NCBI GenBank assembly: GCA_039968605.1
Contig: JBDVPM010000008.1
Span: forward strand, 682,001 to 746,000
Source: Alteripontixanthobacter sp.
Lineage (GTDB): Bacteria; Pseudomonadota; Alphaproteobacteria; Sphingomonadales; Sphingomonadaceae
Length of the DNA: 64,000 bases
Direction: 5' to 3'
Of the stretch, positions 45,667 through 55,532 are shown piece by piece. The notes below the pieces were generated by a model. That model saw only the letters and a list, made by a program, of their open reading frames with translations. It was not told the origin of the DNA and did not search any database. The position numbers and the translations under genes are program-made. How positions within the stretch are numbered: position 1 is the first letter of the stretch; each line of letters starts with the position of its first letter.

Positions 45667-46731
45667 ATGACGGCATTCTGGGCAGAACCCGATTACGACG
45701 ATCACGAGCTGGTCCAGCTGGTGCGCGATCGCGCCTCCGGCCTGACCGCGATTATCGCGATTCACTCGACATATTGCGGCCCCGGCGCGGGCGGAACACG
45801 TTTCTGGCATTATCCGGTGCCGAAGGACGCGATGCGCGATGCGCTGCGCCTGTCACGCGGGATGAGCTACAAGAACGCCATGGCCGGCCTGCCGATGGGC
45901 GGCGGCAAGGCGGTGATCCTGGCCGATGAAAGCAACACGAAATCGCCGGAAATGCTCGCCGCTTTCGGTGATGCGGTGGCCGATCTTGGCGGAAATTACG
46001 TGACGGCAGAAGATGTCGGCATTTCGCCCGACGATATGGTTGCCGTGTCCAAGCGCACCCAATTCGTCTCCGGCCTGCCGGTATCCGGCGAAGATGCAGC
46101 GGGCGGCGATCCCGGGCCGTTCACCGCAATCGGCATCTTTCACGGCATCAAGGCTGCGGTCGAGCACAAGCTCGGCAAGACTTCGCTGCAAGGCGTGCAC
46201 GTCGCCATTCAGGGTACCGGAAGCGTGGGCGGCGGCTTGGCCAAGTTGCTGGCCGCCGAAGGGGCGAAGCTGACGCTGGCCGATATTCACGAGGAACGCG
46301 CAACCGCGCTCGCCAACGAACTGGGCGGCGAGGCCGTGTCCAGCGACGCGATAATGGGTGTGGCCTGCGACGTGTTCAGCCCCTGTGCGCTGGGTGCGAT
46401 CCTGGACGATGAGGGTATCGCCCGGCTCGAAGCGCCGATCGTCGCCGGCGGGGCGAACAATCAGCTCGCCCGGCAGAAACACGGCGCGATGGTGGCGGAG
46501 CGGGGCATTCTCTATGCGCCGGACTACGTCATCAATGCCGGCGGGATCATCTCGGTAACGCTGGAATTCCTCTGCCGCCAGCACGGCGATCCGTGCGACA
46601 TCAACGAAGTGCGCAAGCGCATCGCCCAGATACCGGGCCGGCTCAAAGAAATCTGGGAAGAAAGCGATTCCACTGGAGTCTCGCCCGACATCGTGGCAGA
46701 CCGGATGGCACAAAAACTGATCGGGCGCTGA
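45667..46731 (+). CDS. Leucine/valine-type amino acid dehydrogenase
   Basis: A 354-residue Glu/Leu/Phe/Val dehydrogenase. The catalytic lysine motif is LPMGGGKAVI, Lys81 (equivalent to Lys80 of Bacillus leucine dehydrogenase), with the substrate/flavour segment YVTAEDVG and the NAD-binding GTGSVGGGLAKLLAAEG in the C-terminal half. The length matches leucine dehydrogenase rather than hexameric glutamate dehydrogenase (about 450). It likely deaminates branched-chain amino acids with NAD. The start MTAFWAEPD follows 53 bases after the tRNA-His gene. Exact specificity (Leu, Val or Phe) cannot be read here. Confidence 0.88.
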   Translation: MTAFWAEPDYDDHELVQLVRDRASGLTAIIAIHSTYCGPGAGGTRFWHYPVPKDAMRDALRLSRGMSYKNAMAGLPMGGGKAVILADESNTKSPEMLAAFGDAVADLGGNYVTAEDVGISPDDMVAVSKRTQFVSGLPVSGEDAAGGDPGPFTAIGIFHGIKAAVEHKLGKTSLQGVHVAIQGTGSVGGGLAKLLAAEGAKLTLADIHEERATALANELGGEAVSSDAIMGVACDVFSPCALGAILDDEGIARLEAPIVAGGANNQLARQKHGAMVAERGILYAPDYVINAGGIISVTLEFLCRQHGDPCDINEVRKRIAQIPGRLKEIWEESDSTGVSPDIVADRMAQKLIGR

Positions 46732-46801
46732 CAATTTTGCAACTTACGCGGGCTTGATAGCAAGTGCGCGGGGTGGCATTGGTTTGCCCGGACGGAATTA
46801 C

Positions 46802-47548
46802 ATGCACGGCTTTGCAAATCCCAAGCGGTTCCTATCGCTCGCGCGGTGGCTGACGCCCCTGCTGCTTGTCAGCGGGTTGCTGCTTGCGGGCGGCGCGCTG
46901 GTCTGGGGATGGTTCATGGTTCCCCCCGACCGCCTGATGGGCGAAACCGTGCGTATCCTGTTCATCCATGTCCCGGCTGCTTGGCTCGGCATGGGCGGTT
47001 GGACCTCCATCGCAATTGCCAGCGCCGTGGCGCTGATTTGGCGGCACCCGCTGGCCGATATTGCCGCGCGCGCATCGGCTGCGCCCGGGCTGGTATTTTG
47101 CGCCATCTGCCTGCTGACCGGATCGATCTGGGGCCGCCCGACCTGGGGGACCTGGTGGGAATGGGATGGGCGGCTGACATCGATGCTGGTGCTGCTGTTC
47201 CTCTATTTCGGCTATATCGCGCTGTCGCAGGCGGTCGCTCGCGATGGCGGGTCCAGCCGTATCCCGGCGATTTTCGGCCTGGTCGGTGCGGTTAATATCC
47301 CGATTATCAACCGCAGCGTCGTGTGGTGGAATTCCATCCACCAGCCTGCCAGCATTTCCATCGGCAAATCCGCCATCGATGCGGCCTATCTGGTGCCGTT
47401 GCTGGTCGCCACGCTGGGTTTTTCGCTCTTGTTCGGCGGCGTTGTGCTCGCCCGCATGCGCGCGTTGCTGGCCCAGGCACAGGCAGAGGCGCGGCTGCGC
47501 AGGCGGGCGATGGATGCCGAGCCTGTGCTGGCAGCAAGGGCGGCCTGA
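46802..47548 (+). CDS. ccmC: Heme exporter/handling protein CcmC
   Basis: A 248-residue inner-membrane protein with six hydrophobic helices. The tryptophan-rich heme motif WGTWWEWDGRLTS sits in the periplasmic loop around residue 115, flanked by histidines (IHVPAAWLG and NSIHQPAS). CcmC loads heme onto CcmE. It starts the run ccmC-D-E-F-G-H-I with overlapping starts. The ATG at 46802 is chosen over an upstream in-frame ATG because residues before it are not family-like. Confidence 0.96.
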   Translation: MHGFANPKRFLSLARWLTPLLLVSGLLLAGGALVWGWFMVPPDRLMGETVRILFIHVPAAWLGMGGWTSIAIASAVALIWRHPLADIAARASAAPGLVFCAICLLTGSIWGRPTWGTWWEWDGRLTSMLVLLFLYFGYIALSQAVARDGGSSRIPAIFGLVGAVNIPIINRSVVWWNSIHQPASISIGKSAIDAAYLVPLLVATLGFSLLFGGVVLARMRALLAQAQAEARLRRRAMDAEPVLAARAA

Positions 47549-47703
47549 TGCGCGAGGCGCTGGATCAATGGGATTTCGTGATGGCCGCTTATGCGGTCGG
47601 CGTGACCGGCACCCTCGGATTGGTGATATGGAGCTGGCTGGCGATGCGCCGGGCAGAGCGTAAGCGCGAGGAGGCCCGGCGAATGGGCAGGAGCGAGAGA
47701 TGA
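47548..47703 (+). CDS. ccmD: Heme exporter protein CcmD
   Basis: A 51-residue single-pass membrane protein: an N-terminal acidic segment (DQWDFVMAAYAVG), one hydrophobic helix (about 13-33) and a strongly basic tail (RRAERKREEARR), as CcmD always shows. It stabilises the CcmABC-CcmE complex that releases holo-CcmE. It overlaps ccmC by one base (TGATG) and ccmE by four. Confidence 0.93.
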   Translation: MREALDQWDFVMAAYAVGVTGTLGLVIWSWLAMRRAERKREEARRMGRSER

Positions 47704-48200
47704 GCGCATTGCAGCCCAAGCACCAGCGCCTTGTGCTGATCGGCATCGCCATGATGGCGCTGATCGGCGCAGGCTTGCTGGCCGCCTATGCCTTGCGCAG
47801 CGAAGCGAGCTATTTTTACGTGCCCAGCCAGATGGCCGAGGATCCTCCCGAAGTGGGTCAGCCGGTACGGCTGGGTGGCATGGTCCGCGAAGGATCGCTC
47901 GCTACTCTGGATGACGGGGTCACGATCGCTTTCGTGGTCGGCGATGGAGAAGCGCAGGTTCCGGTGCGCTTTGCCGGGATCGTGCCGAGCCTGTTCGTCG
48001 AAGGATCGGGCGTGGTGGCCGAAGGGCGGCTGGCAGGTGATGGGACATTCGTCGCCGACAATCTGCTCGCCAAGCATGACGAGAATTACGTCCCGCGTGA
48101 ATTGCAGGAAATGTCCGAGCATCAGGCCCGCGACATCGTTGCCGGGACGGAGCAACTCGGTGCAAACCGCGTGATGAACAACCAGAATGCGCCGAGGTAA
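47700..48200 (+). CDS. ccmE: Heme chaperone CcmE
   Basis: A 166-residue periplasmic heme chaperone anchored by one N-terminal helix (about 10-31). The heme attachment motif LAKHDENYVP is intact: His126 forms the covalent bond and Tyr130 ligates. The OB-fold body has the expected VRLGGMVREGS and VPVRFAGIVP strands. It accepts heme from CcmC and passes it to CcmF for cytochrome c ligation. Confidence 0.96.
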   Translation: MSALQPKHQRLVLIGIAMMALIGAGLLAAYALRSEASYFYVPSQMAEDPPEVGQPVRLGGMVREGSLATLDDGVTIAFVVGDGEAQVPVRFAGIVPSLFVEGSGVVAEGRLAGDGTFVADNLLAKHDENYVPRELQEMSEHQARDIVAGTEQLGANRVMNNQNAPR

Positions 48201-48209
48201 GCACCGCAG

Positions 48210-50186
48210 ATGATCGCCGAACTTGGTCTCGCCGCCCTGTGGCTCGCCGCCGCCTTGTCCGTGCTGCAACTGGTTGCGGGCGCGCTGGGACAGCGAGAAA
48301 ATTCCGGCGAGCTGGCCACGCTGGTCCGCCCGGCTGCGGTAATCCAAGGCGTGCTGGCAGGTATCTCTTTCGTGATGCTGCTGTGTCTATTCGCGCGCAC
48401 CGATCTTTCGGTGAAGCTGGTCGCGATGAATTCGCATTCGGACAAGCCGCTGGTGTTCAAGCTCGCCGGGGCATGGGGCAATCACGAAGGATCCATGCTG
48501 CTGTGGGTCACGGTGATGGCATTGGCGGGCGCACTAATCGCGGCGGCGGAAAAGCGTTTGCCTGAAAAGACCATGCGCGCGACGCTGGCGGCGCAGGCAT
48601 TCGTGGGGATCGGCTTCTATGCCTTCCTGCTGTTCGCTTCCAACCCGTTCGAGCGGTTGCCGCAACCCGCGCTGGAGGGGCTGGGACTGAACCCGCTGCT
48701 GCAGGATATCGGCCTCGCCTTCCATCCGCCGACGCTGTATTTCGGATATGTCGGGCTGTCGATTGCCTTCAGCTTCGCCGTTGGCGCCTTACTGACACGG
48801 CAAGTTACGCCGGACTTTGCACGGGCGATGCGCCCCTGGGTGCTGGGCGCGTGGATATTCCTGACGCTGGGCATTACGGCGGGCAGCTATTGGGCGTATT
48901 ACGAGCTTGGCTGGGGTGGCTGGTGGTTCTGGGACCCGGTCGAAAATGCCAGCCTGATGCCGTGGCTCGCCGCGACCGCGCTGCTACATTCGGCGAGCGT
49001 GCTAGCCAGCCGCGATGCGTTGCGCGCATGGACGATCATGCTCGGCGTGGTGGCGTTTTCGATGAGCATGGTCGGCACCTTTCTGGTGCGCTCCGGCATC
49101 CTCACCAGCGTCCACGCATTCGCGGTCGATCCCGAGCGCGGTACCTTTATCCTGGCGCTGCTGGTTCTTTATATTGGCGGCGCGCTGGCGGTGTTCGGGC
49201 TGCGGGCGGGGACGGTTTCGGAAGGCCAGCGTTTTTCGCTGATCAGCCGCGAAGGGGCGCTGGTGTTCAACAATGTGATGCTTTCCGCGATCCTTGGCGT
49301 GGTGCTGATCGGCACGCTCTATCCGCTGCTAACCGAGGCATTCGATGTGCGCGTTTCGGTCGGCCCGCCCTATTTCAACCCGGTCGGCGCGATCTTTACC
49401 CTGCCGATGCTAGCGATCATGGCGGTCGGCCCGCTGCTGCGCTGGCGGCAGGACCGGTTGGAGCGTATTTCGAAGCCGGCAATCGCTGCAGCTGTCGCCG
49501 CATTGGCCGCGCTCGTGATCGTGCTGCTGATCGGCGGTGTCAGCGTTCTGCCGCTGCTCGGCCTGGCTCTGGCTGCCGGGCTCGCGGTTGCCAGCTTCAT
49601 GCCGCTTCGCGGGCGTAAGCTGACCCGCGTGCCCACCGCGACCTGGGGCATGGTGATCGCCCATTTCGGAATAGCGGTCGCCTTGTTCGGCATGGCAAGC
49701 GAGAGCGCCTTCAGCGAGGAACGGCTGGCGGCAGTCGAGATTGGCGGCAGCGCGCAGGTCGGTAAATGGAACGTGGCTCTGGACGCTGTGGACCCGGTCG
49801 CCGGGCCGAACTGGACCGCGCTGCAAGGCCGGCTATTCGCGACCTATGGCGATGGCTCGCCGATCGAACTCGGCCCGCAATCGCGCGATTTCTGGTCGCC
49901 GGTACAGCAAACCACCGAAAGCGCGCTGGTCACTCGCTGGAACGGGCAGCTCTACGCGGTGCTTGGCAACCAGAACGCCGACGGCCGCTGGCAGCTGCGC
50001 CTGTGGTGGAAGCCGTTCGTGACCTTCATCTGGTATGGCGGGATGCTCATCGCGCTTGGCGGATTGCTCGCACTGATCGGCCGGCTGGTTGGCGATATCA
50101 AGCGCCGCCGCATCCGCGCTCGCGGCGATGTCCGCCGTGCCGATGAAGCCGAACTCGCCGCGGCCAGACCGGCGGCCGCAAGCTGA
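48210..50186 (+). CDS. ccmF: Cytochrome c heme lyase subunit CcmF
   Basis: A 658-residue polytopic protein with the periplasmic tryptophan-rich motif GWGGWWFWDPVENAS and conserved heme-ligand histidines in NSHSDKPL and LAFHPPTLYFGY. With CcmH (and CcmI) it ligates heme to apocytochrome CXXCH. Full length for the family. It starts nine bases after ccmE and overlaps ccmG by one base. Confidence 0.96.
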   Translation: MIAELGLAALWLAAALSVLQLVAGALGQRENSGELATLVRPAAVIQGVLAGISFVMLLCLFARTDLSVKLVAMNSHSDKPLVFKLAGAWGNHEGSMLLWVTVMALAGALIAAAEKRLPEKTMRATLAAQAFVGIGFYAFLLFASNPFERLPQPALEGLGLNPLLQDIGLAFHPPTLYFGYVGLSIAFSFAVGALLTRQVTPDFARAMRPWVLGAWIFLTLGITAGSYWAYYELGWGGWWFWDPVENASLMPWLAATALLHSASVLASRDALRAWTIMLGVVAFSMSMVGTFLVRSGILTSVHAFAVDPERGTFILALLVLYIGGALAVFGLRAGTVSEGQRFSLISREGALVFNNVMLSAILGVVLIGTLYPLLTEAFDVRVSVGPPYFNPVGAIFTLPMLAIMAVGPLLRWRQDRLERISKPAIAAAVAALAALVIVLLIGGVSVLPLLGLALAAGLAVASFMPLRGRKLTRVPTATWGMVIAHFGIAVALFGMASESAFSEERLAAVEIGGSAQVGKWNVALDAVDPVAGPNWTALQGRLFATYGDGSPIELGPQSRDFWSPVQQTTESALVTRWNGQLYAVLGNQNADGRWQLRLWWKPFVTFIWYGGMLIALGGLLALIGRLVGDIKRRRIRARGDVRRADEAELAAARPAAAS

Positions 50187-50713
50187 TGCGCTGGTGGCTG
50201 TGGATACCGCTCGCGCTGTTTGCCGGTTTCGCTGGGCTGGCGGCGTGGCAATTGACGCAACCGAAGAACGATTTCGTGGTTAGCGCGATGATCGGCAATC
50301 CCTTGCCCAGTTTCGACCTGCGCCCGGCCACCGCCGATCGTCCGGGCCTGTCCGACGCCTATTTTCGCGATGGCCGGCCGAAATTGCTGAACGTCTGGGC
50401 TAGCTGGTGCCTGCCTTGCATCGCAGAAGCGCCGCATCTGGAGCGGTTGCAACGCGCAGGCGCCGAGATTACCGGGGTCGCCATTCGCGATCGCCCGGAA
50501 GATGTGGCGAGATTCCTAAACCGCTACGGCAATCCGTATAGCCGGATCGGTGCGGATGATCTTTCCGAAGTGCAGCTCGGCATCGGATCGTCCGGAGTGC
50601 CCGAAACCTTTGTGATCGATGGCAATGGGGTTATCCGTTACCAGCATATCGGCGATATACGCGCAGAACACGTGCCGCTACTGCTCGAAAAACTGGAAGA
50701 GGTTGGCGGATGA
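50186..50713 (+). CDS. ccmG: Thiol:disulfide interchange protein CcmG/DsbE
   Basis: A 175-residue membrane-tethered periplasmic thioredoxin-like protein. One N-terminal helix (about 4-22), then the redox motif WASWCLPC (Cys75, Cys78) and the cis-proline segment SSGVPETFVIDG. It keeps apocytochrome cysteines reduced for heme attachment. The start overlaps the ccmF stop by one base. Confidence 0.95.
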   Translation: MRWWLWIPLALFAGFAGLAAWQLTQPKNDFVVSAMIGNPLPSFDLRPATADRPGLSDAYFRDGRPKLLNVWASWCLPCIAEAPHLERLQRAGAEITGVAIRDRPEDVARFLNRYGNPYSRIGADDLSEVQLGIGSSGVPETFVIDGNGVIRYQHIGDIRAEHVPLLLEKLEEVGG

Positions 50714-51156
50714 AGAGCGTTCTCTCCTCTCGCTCGATGACAGCGGGCCTGATGGCGGTTCTGGCGGCTACGGCCACCATTCCCGCGGCTGCGCAGCAAT
50801 CGCTGCCACCGGCGCCCTATGCCTACAACCAGCTCGAAAACCCGGCGGATGAGGCTGAGGCACAGGAATTGATGCTCACCCTGCGCTGCCTGAAATGTCA
50901 GAGCCAATCGATCGCCGATAGCGACGCGCCGATGGCGGGCGATATGCGCCATCAGGTCCGCACCCGCATAGCGGCGGGCGAGGAGCCGGAAGCGATCCGT
51001 GCATGGCTTGTGGAACGCTATGGCGATTATGTCAGCTATGCGCCGAGTGTCAGCCGCACGACCTGGCCGCTATTCGCCGCGCCGCTGCTGCTGGTGCTGA
51101 TCGCGGGGCTGTTATTGTGGCGCCGGCTGGGCAAAAGGAAGAACAACGCCGCATGA
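50710..51156 (+). CDS. ccmH: Cytochrome c-type biogenesis protein CcmH/CycL
   Basis: A 148-residue protein with a signal peptide (cleavage near AAA-QQ, residue 28), the redox motif LRCLKCQSQSIADSDAPMA (Cys60, Cys63), a three-helix periplasmic domain and a C-terminal membrane helix (about 120-140). It is the short CcmH form, with the TPR part encoded separately in the next gene. ATGA overlaps on both sides. Confidence 0.95.
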   Translation: MKSVLSSRSMTAGLMAVLAATATIPAAAQQSLPPAPYAYNQLENPADEAEAQELMLTLRCLKCQSQSIADSDAPMAGDMRHQVRTRIAAGEEPEAIRAWLVERYGDYVSYAPSVSRTTWPLFAAPLLLVLIAGLLLWRRLGKRKNNAA

Positions 51157-51815
51157 CATGGCTGCTGATTATCGTATTGGCGGGCGCGACCTTCCTCGCC
51201 GCCGCCTTCGCGCTGAAATTGCCGCGTGCCGGCTGGGCCCTGTTCGGGGCGGCCCTGATGCTGGGGCTGGCCGGCTATGCGTTGCAAGCCTCGCCCAATT
51301 TGGCGGGCGCGCCCAAATCGGCAGCGGCGGATGCCAGCGGGGCCGGTGCTGCGATGGTGGAAGAACGCCGCGCCTTGTTCGATACAAGCTTGCTGCCATC
51401 GCGCTTCGTGGTCACCGCCGACGGGTTTTCGCGGCGCGGCCAATATGCCGAAGCGGCGCAGTTCCTGCGCGGTGCGCTGGACGATAATCCGCAGGATACA
51501 GAGGCATGGCTGGCGCTGGGCAATGCGCTGGTCGAACATGCCGATGGTCAATTGACCCCGGCAGCGATGTACGCCTATCGCCAGGCAGAATTGAGCGATC
51601 CGGCGCATCCGGGGGCGGGTTATTTTCTGGGCGTGGGTTTGCTGCGTTCGGGCAGGCCGGGCGATGCGCGGCAGTTGTGGCAGGAGATCGTCGCCAACGC
51701 GCCTGAGGCGGCGCCTTGGAAACCGCTGATGGAACAACGGCTTGCGCGGCTCGACGATATGCTGTCCCGGATGGGCGGGGTCGATCCGGCAAACCCGGTG
51801 GGAATGCCGCGATAA
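51153..51815 (+). CDS. ccmI: CcmI/CycH-like TPR protein
   Basis: A 220-residue protein with two N-terminal hydrophobic helices (about 2-18 and 24-42) and a periplasmic tetratricopeptide region (GQYAEAAQFLRGALDDNP; AWLALGNALVEH; GAGYFLGVGLLRSG). In System I maturation this protein holds apocytochrome c for the CcmFH lyase. It closes the operon, starting inside the ccmH stop. It is shorter than the 400-residue CcmI of other alphaproteobacteria, so the symbol is assigned from context plus TPRs. Confidence 0.82.
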   Translation: MTWLLIIVLAGATFLAAAFALKLPRAGWALFGAALMLGLAGYALQASPNLAGAPKSAAADASGAGAAMVEERRALFDTSLLPSRFVVTADGFSRRGQYAEAAQFLRGALDDNPQDTEAWLALGNALVEHADGQLTPAAMYAYRQAELSDPAHPGAGYFLGVGLLRSGRPGDARQLWQEIVANAPEAAPWKPLMEQRLARLDDMLSRMGGVDPANPVGMPR

Positions 51816-51942
51816 TACGCGCGAGCGCCGCGATGTTGCCCGATGCGGGCGATGCTGCTAGGGGCCGCCGCCTTGCACGGGATCGCTCGAAAGGCAGCCT
51901 TATGGGCGAGATATGGGCACGCGGGGCAGAAACGCACGCGGC

Positions 51943-53919
51943 ATGACTCAATCCAGCGACAATATCGCGCCTTTGCCTTCGCAGGAGGGCGCTGGCGACC
52001 GCGGTGAAAGCGTGGGCGCTACCGGACCGGGCGGCGGCGGTCATGCCAAATCCGCATCCAAAGCCGCGCTCGCCATGGGCGCAATCGGCGTGGTGTTCGG
52101 GGATATCGGCACCAGCCCGCTTTACGCCTTTCGCGAGACTTTCGTCGGCCCGCATCCGCTCGATCTCGACAGGTTGCACATTCTGGGCGTCATCAGCCTG
52201 ATCTTCTGGTCGATGACGCTGGTCGTATCGATCCAGTATGTCACCATCCTGATGCGCGCCGACAATAAGGGGCAGGGCGGCTCGCTCGCGCTGGTGGCGC
52301 TGATTTCCAGCAAGATCAGCAAATCGAAATATGGCTGGGTGGCGGTTCTGCTGGGCGTTTTCGCCACTGCGCTGTTTTACGGCGATTCCATGATTACCCC
52401 GGCGATTTCCGTTCTGTCGGCGGTCGAGGGCTTGACCGTGGTCGATAGCCGGTTGGACCGGTTCGTGATCCCGATCGCGGTTGTCCTGCTGATCTTCCTG
52501 TTCATCCTGCAAAAGCGCGGCACGGCCAAGGTCGGTGCACTGTTCGCGCCGGTAATGATTGTCTATTTCACCGTGATTGCCGGGATGGGTCTGTGGCAGA
52601 TCGCGGGCACGCCCGACATCCTTTGGGCGCTCAATCCCTATTACGCGTTCAATTTCTTCTGGGTCGACGGGACGCTGGCGTTCCTGGCGCTGGGTAGCGT
52701 GGTTCTGGCCGTTACGGGTTCGGAAGCGCTCTATTCCGATATGGGCCATTTCGGGCGCGGACCGATGCGTCTCAGCTGGTTCGGCTTCGTGATGCCGTGC
52801 CTGCTGCTCAACTATTTCGGGCAAGGGGCGATGGTGCTGGGCCTGCCGCCCGAACAGGCGGCCGAGGCGATTACCAGCCCGTTCTTCTTCCTGGCGGCGG
52901 AAGAATGGCGCTTGCCGCTGGTGTTCCTGGCTACGGTTGCGACCTTCATCGCCAGCCAGGCGGTTATTTCCGGGGCGTTTTCGATTACGCACCAGGCGAT
53001 GCAGATGGGCTTTATCCCGCGCCTGTCCGTGCGCCATACCAGCGAGACCGAGGGCGGGCAGATCTATATCCCCTCGATCAACTGGGCGCTGATGATCGCA
53101 GTGCTAGTGTTGGTGTTCACCTTCCAGAACTCCTCGAACCTGGCCAGCGCTTATGGGATCGCGGTGACCGGGGCGGTGACCATCGATACGCTGCTGATGG
53201 CGGTGTTGCTGGTGGGCGTGTGGAAATGGCGCTGGTGGTATGCCGCGCCGGTGGTGATCCTGTTCCTGATCGTGGACGGTGCCTATTTCGCTGCCAACCT
53301 GACCAAGGTGCCCGATGGCGGGTGGTTCCCGCTGCTGATCGGGTTCATCGCCTTTACCCTGCTGACAACCTGGGCGCGTGGCCGCAAGCTGATGCGCGAA
53401 CGGATGAGCGAAGTGGCGCTACCAATCGAAATATTCGCAAAATCGGCGAAGAATTCGGCCACCCGCGTGCCGGGTACGGCGATCTTCATGGCCAGCAGCG
53501 CGGCGGGCGTGCCAAGCGCGCTGCTCCACAATATCAAGCACAACAAGGTGCTGCATGAGCGGGTGGTGATCCTGACCGTGCTGATCGCCGATGTGCCCTA
53601 TGTGCCCGATGAAAAACGCTGCGAGTATCACGACCTTGGCGACGGATTTTACCGCGCAATCCTGCATTACGGTTTCATGCAGGAGACCAATGTGCCCGAA
53701 GGCCTGAAGACACTGAAGCAATGCGGCGGCGAGTTCGAGATGATGAGCACCAGCTTCTTCCTCAGCCGTCAGACCCTGCTGCCCAGCGACAAGCCGGGAA
53801 TGCCTATCTGGCGCGAGAAAATCTTCGCGTGGATGCTGCGCAATGCGGCCACCGCGATGGAGTTCTTCCGCCTGCCGACCAACCGCGTGGTCGAACTGGG
53901 CAGCCAGGTCGAGATCTAG
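51943..53919 (+). CDS. kup: Low-affinity potassium uptake protein Kup
   Basis: A 658-residue KUP/HAK/KT potassium-proton symporter. The family signature [15 protein letters not shown] lies near residue 50, followed by about 12 membrane helices and a cytosolic C-terminal domain of about 200 residues. The start at MTQSSDN (51943) is preferred; an ATG ten codons upstream exists. It follows the ccm operon by 127 bases. Its stop is six bases from that of the convergent yciB gene. Confidence 0.95.
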   Translation: MTQSSDNIAPLPSQEGAGDRGESVGATGPGGGGHAKSASKAALAMGAIGVVFGDIGTSPLYAFRETFVGPHPLDLDRLHILGVISLIFWSMTLVVSIQYVTILMRADNKGQGGSLALVALISSKISKSKYGWVAVLLGVFATALFYGDSMITPAISVLSAVEGLTVVDSRLDRFVIPIAVVLLIFLFILQKRGTAKVGALFAPVMIVYFTVIAGMGLWQIAGTPDILWALNPYYAFNFFWVDGTLAFLALGSVVLAVTGSEALYSDMGHFGRGPMRLSWFGFVMPCLLLNYFGQGAMVLGLPPEQAAEAITSPFFFLAAEEWRLPLVFLATVATFIASQAVISGAFSITHQAMQMGFIPRLSVRHTSETEGGQIYIPSINWALMIAVLVLVFTFQNSSNLASAYGIAVTGAVTIDTLLMAVLLVGVWKWRWWYAAPVVILFLIVDGAYFAANLTKVPDGGWFPLLIGFIAFTLLTTWARGRKLMRERMSEVALPIEIFAKSAKNSATRVPGTAIFMASSAAGVPSALLHNIKHNKVLHERVVILTVLIADVPYVPDEKRCEYHDLGDGFYRAILHYGFMQETNVPEGLKTLKQCGGEFEMMSTSFFLSRQTLLPSDKPGMPIWREKIFAWMLRNAATAMEFFRLPTNRVVELGSQVEI

Positions 53920-53925
53920 GCGGCG

Positions 53926-54594
53926 CTACTCGCCCGTCTTGGGGTGTTCAGCTATCGCATCGTCTTCCTGCTCCACATCCAGCCCGTGCCGCATCAGCAT
54001 GGGCAGTTGGGTAAAGGTGAACAGGAAAGTCAGCGGCAGGAACACCCAGAACTTGGCCCATAGCCAGGTTTCGAAGCTGTCGTTCTCGACATTGTAGAGA
54101 TAGCGCAGCACTTCATTCAGCGCGGCGAGGGCGAGGAAGAATACACCCCAATTGCGCGACAGCTTGAGCCAGCCTGCATCGCTCAGCCCCTCGAATGCAG
54201 CCTCCAGCAATATGCGCAAAAGCGGCCGGCCCCAGGCATAGCCGCCCAGCAACAATACTCCGAAGGCGGAGTAGATGATGGTCGGTTTGATCTGCACGAA
54301 TGTAGGGTCGCCGAAGAAGACGGTCAGCGCGCCGAACCCGATGATCAGCACAGTGGAGAACCACAGCATCGCAGATGCCTTGCCGAATTTCCATTTGGAA
54401 AATACCAGCGCGATCACCGCGGCGAGCATGAAAGCCAGCGTTCCGCGCACGACGGCGGCAATCTCGCCGACCGGCTCGGGATCCTCGGGCGAATAGATCT
54501 TGTACACGGCCAGGAACACGACCAGCGGACCGTAATCGACCGCGACGTTGAGCCAGCCGGATCCTGATTTCTTCGTTTCGGTTGCTTCTGTCAT
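53926..54594 (-). CDS. yciB: Septation protein A / YciB (IspZ family)
   Basis: A 222-residue inner-membrane protein with five or six hydrophobic helices. Family features include DYGPLVVFLAVYK near the N-terminus, FGDPTFVQIKPTIIYSAFG in the middle and the NWGVFFLALAALNEVL segment. YciB affects cell-envelope integrity and division in enterobacteria; the mechanism is unclear. Its start overlaps the ftsY stop by one base, so it is last in the dapF-mtaB-ftsY-yciB operon. Confidence 0.93.
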   Translation of the reverse strand: MTEATETKKSGSGWLNVAVDYGPLVVFLAVYKIYSPEDPEPVGEIAAVVRGTLAFMLAAVIALVFSKWKFGKASAMLWFSTVLIIGFGALTVFFGDPTFVQIKPTIIYSAFGVLLLGGYAWGRPLLRILLEAAFEGLSDAGWLKLSRNWGVFFLALAALNEVLRYLYNVENDSFETWLWAKFWVFLPLTFLFTFTQLPMLMRHGLDVEQEDDAIAEHPKTGE

Positions 54595-55532
54595 CAGGCC
54601 ACTCCGGCAATTACACGGGCGACCAGATCGGGATCGAATGGCCGCAAATCATCGATCTTCTCGCCCACGCCGATGGCGTGGATCGGCAGGCCATATTGCT
54701 CGGCCGCGGCCACCAGCACGCCGCCGCGCGCGGTGCCGTCCAGCTTGGTCATGACCAGCCCGGTGACGCCTGCCACTTCCTTGAAAACATCGATCTGGCT
54801 GAGCGCATTCTGACCATTGGTCGCATCGAGCACCAGGATCACGTCATGCGGTGCCTCCGGGTTCAAGCGGCCCAGCACTTTGCGGATTTTGGCCAGCTCG
54901 TCCATCAGCTCGCGCTTGTTCTGCAAGCGGCCCGCAGTATCGACCACCAGCGCGTCGATCCCTTGCTCGGTGGCTGCCTTCACACCGTCGAACACGATGC
55001 TGGCGGGATCGCCGCCTTCGGGGCCGCGAATGATGGGCACGTCGATACGCTCTGCCCAGGTGGCAAGCTGCCCGATTGCGGCGGCGCGGAAAGTGTCCCC
55101 GGCGGCCAGCATCACGCTGTAATCGTCCTCTTGCAACCAGTGGGCAAGCTTGGCGATAGTGGTGGTCTTGCCGCTACCGTTCACGCCGATCACCAGAATG
55201 ACTTGCGGGCGCGGAAACGCGACGATTTCGAGCGGCTTGGCCACGGGGCGCAGGATGGCGGCAATTTCTTCCGCCACCGCCTCTTTCAACTCGGCTTCGC
55301 TGATTTCGAGGCCGAACCGCTTTTCTGCCAACTTGCTGCGAATGCGCGCGGCAGCTGCCGGGCCGAGGTCGGAAACGATCAGCGCATCTTCGACATCGTC
55401 CAGCGTGGCATCGTCCAGCTTGGCAGTGCCGACCACGCCGGACAGGTTTTCACCCAGCTTCTCCGACGTCTTGCGAAATCCGCCGAACAGGCGCTGGGTC
55501 CAGCCGCCGGGCGCATTTTCATCGGCACTCAT
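54594..55532 (-). CDS. ftsY: Signal recognition particle receptor FtsY
   Basis: A 312-residue SRP receptor GTPase: N-domain (about 15-95), then the G-domain with P-loop GVNGSGKTTTIAK (about 116-128), AAGDTFRAAA, VVDTAGRLQNK and TKLDGTARGG. The acidic A-domain is very short, as in many alphaproteobacteria. The ATG at 55532 overlaps the mtaB stop by four bases; the longer frame is arginine-rich antisense-like sequence. Confidence 0.96.
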   Translation of the reverse strand: MSADENAPGGWTQRLFGGFRKTSEKLGENLSGVVGTAKLDDATLDDVEDALIVSDLGPAAAARIRSKLAEKRFGLEISEAELKEAVAEEIAAILRPVAKPLEIVAFPRPQVILVIGVNGSGKTTTIAKLAHWLQEDDYSVMLAAGDTFRAAAIGQLATWAERIDVPIIRGPEGGDPASIVFDGVKAATEQGIDALVVDTAGRLQNKRELMDELAKIRKVLGRLNPEAPHDVILVLDATNGQNALSQIDVFKEVAGVTGLVMTKLDGTARGGVLVAAAEQYGLPIHAIGVGEKIDDLRPFDPDLVARVIAGVA

